From Paraspadella gotoi (taxonomy: Eukaryota; Chaetognatha), in contig CM119268.1 of NCBI GenBank assembly GCA_051294375.1, positions 15,625,103-15,689,102 of the forward strand: a stretch of DNA of 64,000 nt. Direction: 5' to 3'. The notes beneath the pieces were generated by a model. It had not been told where the DNA came from and did not search any database. It saw only the letters and a list, made by a program, of their open reading frames with translations. Positions 1-64,000 of this stretch are shown here, piece by piece. Every line of letters begins with the position of its first letter. Within the stretch, counting starts at the first letter, position 1. Both the position numbers and the translations under genes were made by a program.

Positions 1-143
1 AATAGAGGTATAAAGACTAAGCGAAATAAACTCTCCGTGTCAATTATGAAAATAAAAACTATTAGTAATTTAGTAACTATTCAAAGACAGTTAATGACTG
101 ATTACGATTTAGACTCAAATAAGAGAAGAGTGATGATCCTCAC

Positions 144-57877
<57,734 letters not shown>

Positions 57878-60800
57878 TCACAATTCCCTTCGCGATGAAG
57901 ACGACTTCGCCGAATGGGATTGCGCGCCCGGGTCTTCCGGCGGCATCTGCTGCGGATGCAGCTTCGGTAGCGAAGGCGACGCTGGCGGCGTCGGCGACGA
58001 GGAAGAACCAGTCGGCGAAGGCGTCAACTTGAGGATCGAGTTTTCAGCCGCTGCCTGCAGTTGTATGATCGAGGGAGAACGAAGATCAGGAAAATAATTT
58101 TAAAGAAACCAAAAGCGAAATAATTAAGACACTTCTCGGGCGGTTGGTCGGTAGGTCGGACTGTCTGCCTTTTAATCTGTCCCTTTTATATTTTAAATGC
58201 TCATTAAAAGGCGTAAGTTGGAAAGTTTTCATACGAAATTCTAAATGTCAATTATGACAACATACCATCAGTGAACATTAATTTGTAAAAAAAATAATTT
58301 TATGTTTTTTTATTTGCAGCCAAGCTATATTTATATATAGTACTATCCTTATTAAAATTGAAAATTTCAAAATAGGCTTTTCTTAATTTTGATTGCAGAT
58401 TTGAATTCCTCGTCAAAAGTTGATAAAAGAAAATATAAATTATGTTTTTAAAATTCTTTCATTAAGTGGGTTAAAAATTACAAAAACTATATTTAATATA
58501 TATAAAAGTAATTTTCAGCTTAAAATATAGCTTTTTCTAATTTTTGACCCACTTAATGAAGGAATTTTTTTAAAAAGAGTTATATTTCTGATTAAGAAAC
58601 GTCGAATTTGGATCAAGTGCAGTTATTTTTTTTTCTTTAAACAGTGGCATGTGATGACTCTACAAACTTAGTTATATTCTTTTTTATCAACTTTTTATGA
58701 CGAATCCAAATCTGCAAAAAATCTTAGAAAAACTGTTTGAAATTTTAACATTTATTTGGATTAGTACTAGTATAAATATGGCCTACTGCGTAAATTGTAA
58801 AATTTATTATAAATTTTTTTTATACATAAATGTTCATTAGTATAATGTTGTTCGTTCCTCACTTTAGAATTTTAATTAAAGTTAAATTTAGAAATTTTAC
58901 TACGCTTAATGCTCATACCTTGCACTTCACTTATTAAAAAAATAAGTTACTCTTACTTTCATGTATGGTAATTAATCCTTCAAGTTTATTTCTGGAGCTA
59001 AAGTGAGAATTCGGTGAAAAGAACGAATATAACTATGTGATTAAATTAAGGATAAAGTTTAATAAAATAAAAAAAAATTATTACCAATGAAAGAAAAAAA
59101 AATGCTTTGTTTGGTAAGTAAAGTTTTATTACATGTTATTAGTTCTTATTATTACCTTCTTAAAATGATGCAATTTCCCCTCCCCTGGAGTTGCAACATT
59201 TGAGTCCAACATTCTTTGAGTTATTGATTTAGTCGAGCTTGAGGTTGTGGACCCTTTCGTTGTTGGGGTTGAAGTGCTTTGGGCTGGATTAGTTGTGGTT
59301 GCTGCTGAAGTGGTTGGTGTTGTTGTTGACTCTTTATCTGAAGTCGTTTCAGCAGAAGTTGATAAAATTTTGGCTGATGTTGCCATACTTGAGGTTGTGG
59401 ACCCTTTCATTGTTGGGGTTGAAGTGCTTTGGGCTGGATTAGTTGTGGTTGCTGCTGAGGTGGTTGGTGTTGTTGTTGACTCTTTAACTGATGTCGTTTC
59501 AACAAAAGTTGATGAAGTTTTGCCTGATGTTTCTGTACTTGAGGTTGTGTACCCTTTGGTTGTTGGGGTTGAAGTTCTTTGGGCTGGATTAGTTGCTGTT
59601 GCTCCTGAAGTGGTTGGCGTTGTTGTTGACTCTTTAACTGATGTCGTTTCAGCAGAAGTTGATGAAGGTTTGGCTGATGTTGCCATACTTGAGGTTGTGG
59701 ACACTTTGATTGTTGGGGTTGAAGTGCTTTGGGCTGGATTAGTTTGCAGTTTTGGCTGCTGAAGTGGTTGGCGTTGTGTTGGACATCTTAACTATGTGTT
59801 TCAGCAGAAGTTGTGATGAAGTTTGACAGATGTTTCCCTACGTTGGTGTTTGTTTTTGCTTTGGTCTGGGTTTGTTTGATTTTTACCTGTTTGTAGTTTC
59901 AACAGAAGTTGTTGTGATGAAGTCTTTGACTGATGTTGCCATACTTGAGTTTGGTGGACCCTTTGGTTGTTGGGGTTGAAGTGCTTTGGGCTGGATTAGT
60001 TGCAGTTGCTGAAAGTGGTTGGCGGTTGTTGTTGACTCTTTAACTGATGTCGTTTCAGCAGAAGTTGGTGATGAAGTTTTGACAGATGTTTCCCTACTTG
60101 GTGTTGTTTTGCTTTGGTCTGGGTTTGTTGATGTTTTACCTGTTGTGTTTCAACAGAAGTTGTTTGATGAATTTTTGGCTGATGTTGCCATACTTGAGTT
60201 TGTGGTCTTTTGAGTTTTTGGTGTTGTTTTGCTTTTGGGCTGGATTTGTTGATGTTTTAGCTGTTGGAGTTTCACAGAAGTTGTTGATGAATTTTTGGCT
60301 GATGTTGCCATACTTGAGTTTGTGGTCTTTTGAGTTTTTGGTGTTGTTTTGCTTTGGGCTGGATTTGTTGATGTTTTACCTGTTGGGGTTTCAACAGAAG
60401 TTGTTGATGAATTTTTGGCTGATGTTGCCATACTTGAGTTTGTGGTCTTTTGGGTTTTTGGTGTTGTTTTGCTTTGAGTCTGGATTTGTTGATGTTTTAG
60501 CTGTTGGAGTTTCAACAGAAGTTTGTTGATGAATTTTTGGCTGATGTTGCCATACTTGAGTTTGTGGTCTTTTTGAGTTTTTTGGTGTTGTTTTGTTTTG
60601 GGCTGGATTTGTTGAAGTTTTTACCTGTTGTATTTTCAACAGAAGTTGTTGATGAATTTTTGGCTGATGTTGCCATACTTGAGTTTGTGGTCTTTTGAGT
60701 TTTTGGTGTTGTTTTTGCTTTAGCTGGATTTGTTGATGTTTTATTCTGTTGGAGTTTCAATAGAAGTTGTTGATGAATTTTTGGCTGATGTTGCCATACT

Positions 60801-62211
60801 TGAGTTTGTGTCTTTTGAGTTTTTGGTGTTGTTTTGCTTTGGGCTGGATTTGTTGATGTTTACCTGTTGGAGTTTCAACAGAAGTTGTTGATGAATTTTT
60901 GGCTGATGTTGCCATACTCGAGTTTGTGGTCTTTTGAGTTTTTGGGTGTTGTTTTGTTTTGGGCTGGATTTGTTGAGTGTTTTACCTATTGAAGTTTCAA
61001 CAGAAGTTGTTGAAGAATTTTTGGCTGATGTTGCCATACTTGAGTTTGTGGTCTTTTGAGTTTTTTGGTGTTGTTTTGCTTTGAGCTGGATTTGTTGATG
61101 TTTACCTGTTGGAGTTTCAAACAGAAGTGTTGAGGAATTTTGGCTGATGTTGCCATACTTGAGTTTGTGTCTTTGAGTTTTTGGTGTTGTTTTGCTTTGA
61201 GCTGGATTTGTTGATGTTTTAGGCTGTTGGAGTTTAACAGAAGTTGTTGATGAATTTTTGGCTGATGTTGCCATACTTGAGTTTGTGGTCATTTGAGTTT
61301 TTGGTGTTGTTTTTGTTTTGGGCTGGATTTGTTGAAGTTTTACCTGTTGTAGTTTCAACAGAAGTTGTTGAAGAATTTTTGGCTGATGTTGCCATACTTG
61401 AGTTTGTGGTCTTTTGAGTTTTTGGTGTTGTTTTTGCTTTGAGCTGGATTTGTTGATGTTTTACCTGTTGGAGTTTCAACAGAAGTTGTTGATGAATTTT
61501 TGGCTGATGTTGCCATACTTGAGTTTGTGGTCTTTTGAGTTTTTGGTGTTGTTTTGCTTTGGGCTGGATTTGTTGATATTTTACCTGTTGGAGTTTCAAC
61601 AGAAGTTGTTGAAGAATTTTTGGCTGATGTTGCCATACTTGAAATTGAGATTTTTTGAGTGGTTTTGGTAGTGTTTGCTGTGAAACTATTTGTAGTTCTT
61701 ATTGATTCATTACCCGATGTAGTTCTAGCAGATATCGATTGATTTTTCTGATACATTTTTCTGTGTTGTTGTTAGTGAAGCAATAGTTACAGTTACAGAG
61801 CTGTTCATTGATGAGTTTTCTGTTTTATTACTGGTTGTTTTGATAGGAGTTGTAGTAGCTGTCAAAAATAAGATATTTAGTTTAAAAAAACAAAGAACCA
61901 ATAAAGTGGTGTTTTTGCAGAAACTTTAAGCATTAATATAAGTTTAAGCTTTTATCTTTCAAACAGTGCCCTAAAGAGTTAGCAATAGGGAGCAGTTGCC
62001 AAGGAGTTATGTTCTCATTTTCATTCGCTAAGCCAGCAGTAATATCTAAAAATGCCATTTGTATATTTTAAATACATAATTACTTAATTAAAGGGATTGT
62101 AGTAACAACTAACAAGGAAGTTTATGATAATCTTTGGTTTTATATGTGCTCTTTTAAATCAGTGGTGCTAAAGATTTTTTTTACCTGTAGCTATGTTTTT
62201 GGGGGCGGAGC
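57878..62211 (-). CDS. Mucin-like Thr/Ser-rich tandem-repeat protein
   Basis: Three exons join in phase. Microexon 62211-62185 (27 bases, phase 1-1, SAPKNIAT) leads to the large exon 61858-59156, and then terminal exon 58054-57878 (59 codons) reads NSILKLTPSPTGSSSSPTPP and ends SRREL-stop. The large exon starts TTTPIKTTSNKTENSSMNSS, runs through about fourteen 40-residue repeats and about four 50-residue repeats, and ends GEGKLHHFKK at a GTAATA donor. Ser, Thr and Asn dominate; heavy O-glycosylation is expected. The 5' end (signal peptide) was not found. The 40-residue array is broken by many one-base indels, probably assembly errors in a repeat. It is transcribed in the same direction as laminin and lies upstream of it. 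Confidence 0.6.
59184..59760 (-). repeat. 150-bp coding tandem repeat (50 residues)
   Basis: The phrase cttgaggttgtg recurs at exactly 150-base spacing (about 59239, 59389, 59539 and 59689). Units read like SVKESTTTPTTSAATTTNPA. The frame stays open across all units. Confidence 0.95.
59940..61650 (-). repeat. 120-bp coding tandem repeat (40 residues)
   Basis: The phrase gttgccatacttgag recurs about every 120 bases. Units read ETPTGKTSTNPAQSKTTPKT plus TNSSMATSAKNSSTTSV. Several units are 117-124 bases long because of single-base gains or losses. 59760-60180 is more disturbed and links the two repeat types. Confidence 0.95.
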
Positions 62212-62464
62212 CTGTAAACAAATGTTATTGGTTTAATTAAGTTGCCCATTGCTTTACAACCATTACAAAGCTTCATTTTTCACCTATGCAGAAGAAACCA
62301 GGCCATTCCCACATGTCTCCAAAAAGTTTATGACATTCCATTACTACAAAAGCTTCATTTTTAATTATCTTGCTGTTGTACTAAAAGGAAGTATTTTTAA
62401 ATTATAAATTGAGTTCCTAAAGCATGGGTTCATGATTCATTTGTTGCTAATAATAAGATTCTAA

Positions 62465-62752
62465 CCTCTAATTCAGCTTTGGGATCTTTACAAGAGACGC
62501 GAACACGGTTCTGCCGTAAAATTTGAGATATAACGCTGAATATTACATTAAAAGATAAATTAAATTATTAATTTCGGATCTTGACTACAGTATTTATTCA
62601 AGGCTTCTCGTACTTGTCATCCAACACGGCGTATTTATTTACTACTTTCGCCTGGAACCTCTCTTTTTGGTGTCTATAATCGCACATGCAGGCAAGTTCT
62701 TCCACGTTAGTATCGGCTGGGTAACCAAGATCTACTTCGGATTTGCCTAGGT
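62465..62752 (-). CDS. Two coding-like exons of unknown gene
   Basis: A segment before about 62752, after an AG, reads VDLGYPADTNVEELACMCDY and RHQKERFQAKVVNKYAVLDD, then a TGA near 62612. A second, about 62509-62465, lies between ggcag and GTTAGA and reads NRVRVSCKDPKAELE. They could be upstream exons of the mucin-like gene or the 3' end of another gene; phases do not settle it. No domain is recognised. Confidence 0.3.
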
Positions 62753-62802
62753 AAGAATCGATTTAAAAAATCTTAAAAGAATAGGATCGAGCCTCCCTTC
62801 AA

Positions 62803-63110
62803 TGATAACCAAATATTGATGCGATGTATTGATAACCAAATGATTGATGCGATGATAACCAAATGATTGATGCGATGATAACCAAATGATTGATGCGATG
62901 ATAACCAAATATTGATGCGATGATAACCAATAATTGATGCGATGATAACCAAATGATCGATGTGATGATAACCAAATGATTGATGTGATAATAACCAAAT
63001 GGTTGATGCGATGATAGTCATTCATTGATGTGATGATAATCATTCATTGATACGATGATAGTCATTCATTGATGCGATGTTAGTCATTCATTGACGCAAT
63101 GAATCATTCA
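62803..63110. repeat. 23-bp minisatellite
   Basis: Units like tgatgcgatgataaccaaa followed by tgat repeat about ten times with occasional 2-base deletions. They degrade into gatgatagtcattcat-type units toward 63110. Confidence 0.9.
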
Positions 63111-64000
63111 TTATAAATAAAACAAACAAATGCGTGTATGAGTGAAAGAGAGAGAGAAAAGAGAGAGAAGAGAGAGTGAGAGAAGAGAGAGAGAAAGAAA
63201 GAGAATAAATCCACAAAAAATCTCAGATATAAATTGGGATTTTGCATTGAGAAAAAAGCGCAGAATAAATGGCGATAATAAAAGTTTTTAAAAGGAAAAA
63301 AAAATAATCAAAATTTTTTCAAAAAAACGATCACGCAAGAGATCGTACAGAGAGAGAGAGAGAGAGAGACAGAGAGAGAAGAACAGAGAGAGACAGAGAG
63401 AGACAGAAAAGCTGAAAGCCGCTGGAAGGCAGCTGAACAGTAACTGCAGAGCCTGAACTCGTTTTAAAGGGTTCAGAAAAAGCAGCAACTGACAACTTGA
63501 ATAAAGGGACAAGTGCCGCACCTATTTTTGTTGCATTTTTGTATATTAAGATTTTACAGCCATAGTGATAACAGAAGAAAGTGACAAAGTTATGAAATAT
63601 TATAGTAATATTATTCATATTTTATTTTCAAGTAATATTGAAAAAGGAAAATACCATTAAGATTAAAATCGGGAACATTTCCATGCTCCGCCAGCATTAA
63701 TAATCAAGGTACTAAAAATTTATGAAAATTTTCAATTACTTGTTTCAACTATTTTTTATTTTTTATTTTATATTTTATGAAAGATTTACCATTTAATCTA
63801 TATTCTTTAAATATATATATATTGGCTTTCTTAAAAATTTTTACTTTATCATTATATCTAATAACTCATTTTGGGAATGGATGTCAGTGTTGTCTTCTGG
63901 AAATAGAGGGAGCATCTACAATATATTTTTTTTTATTTAGTAACAGTGTAAAAGACTGGAAAACTAAACTATGTAAAAACTAAACTACATATTGAAATTC
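63111..64000. other. Right-end sequence with GA tracts
   Basis: Impure GA tracts lie at about 63143-63205 and 63345-63408, then AT-rich sequence. No gene is supported. Confidence 0.6.

Noticed and set aside
59247-60529. Plus-strand open frames across the mucin repeat (Val/Asp-rich and Phe/Leu-rich)
   Set aside because: They are antisense to the Thr/Ser repeat; splice sites and the terminal exon support the minus strand.
62747-63043. Minus-strand Ile/His-rich open frame
   Set aside because: It is a direct translation of the 23-bp minisatellite.

Overview
This window is animal nuclear DNA. It has many short spliced introns with GT-AG borders, secreted multi-domain extracellular matrix coding, long (GA/CT)n tracts and several assembly gaps. 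The protein families fit an invertebrate metazoan; I cannot name the species or phylum from the sequence. Coding exons are GC-richer than the AT-rich introns and favour TCG, GTC and CGA codons.

One gene dominates: a laminin alpha chain on the minus strand, from its signal-peptide exon at 55505 down to the first LG exon at 144, continuing past the left edge. I placed about 53 exons (roughly 3,050 codons). Going 3' along the gene (falling coordinates) they encode signal peptide, LN domain (49618-42964), LE modules (42781-41297), a first laminin IV type A (L4A) domain (41210-39974), a long LE run (39904-38439, 32219-31449, 12303-11788), a second L4A domain (11556-10013), LE modules (9751-8498), the coiled coil (8164-380) and LG1 (296-144). 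Two L4A domains indicate the alpha-1/2 class (Drosophila wing blister, C. elegans lam-3) rather than the alpha-3/5 class. The chain carries unusual insertions: a 596-codon Ser/Thr-rich exon inside the coiled coil, and two small cassettes sharing a KRFLW motif preceded by a basic processing site.

A class A G-protein-coupled receptor (33243-37953, plus strand, 10 exons, about 851 residues, very long third intracellular loop) lies entirely inside one laminin intron on the opposite strand. Other plus-strand coding-like exons lie in the intron between 12.3 and 31.4 kb: an acidic unknown protein at 15346-15907, and fragments at 29690-30987.

The 13-32 kb part is misassembled. 13136-15907 recurs inverted at about 26745-29517, and 29543-32332 recurs inverted at 22995-25805. 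The inverted copies carry many single-base indels, and 25-N joins lie at 15908 and 29518. Reverse-complementing the segment 15933-29517 would let it bridge its two neighbours. Its first 7 kb (15933-22994) is AT-rich with no counterpart elsewhere in the window and may be chimeric.

Upstream of laminin (57878-62211, minus strand) is a second gene encoding a Thr/Ser-rich mucin-like protein built from 50-residue and 40-residue tandem repeats. The right end has a 23-bp minisatellite and GA tracts. No RNA gene, CRISPR array or clearly identifiable transposon was found.
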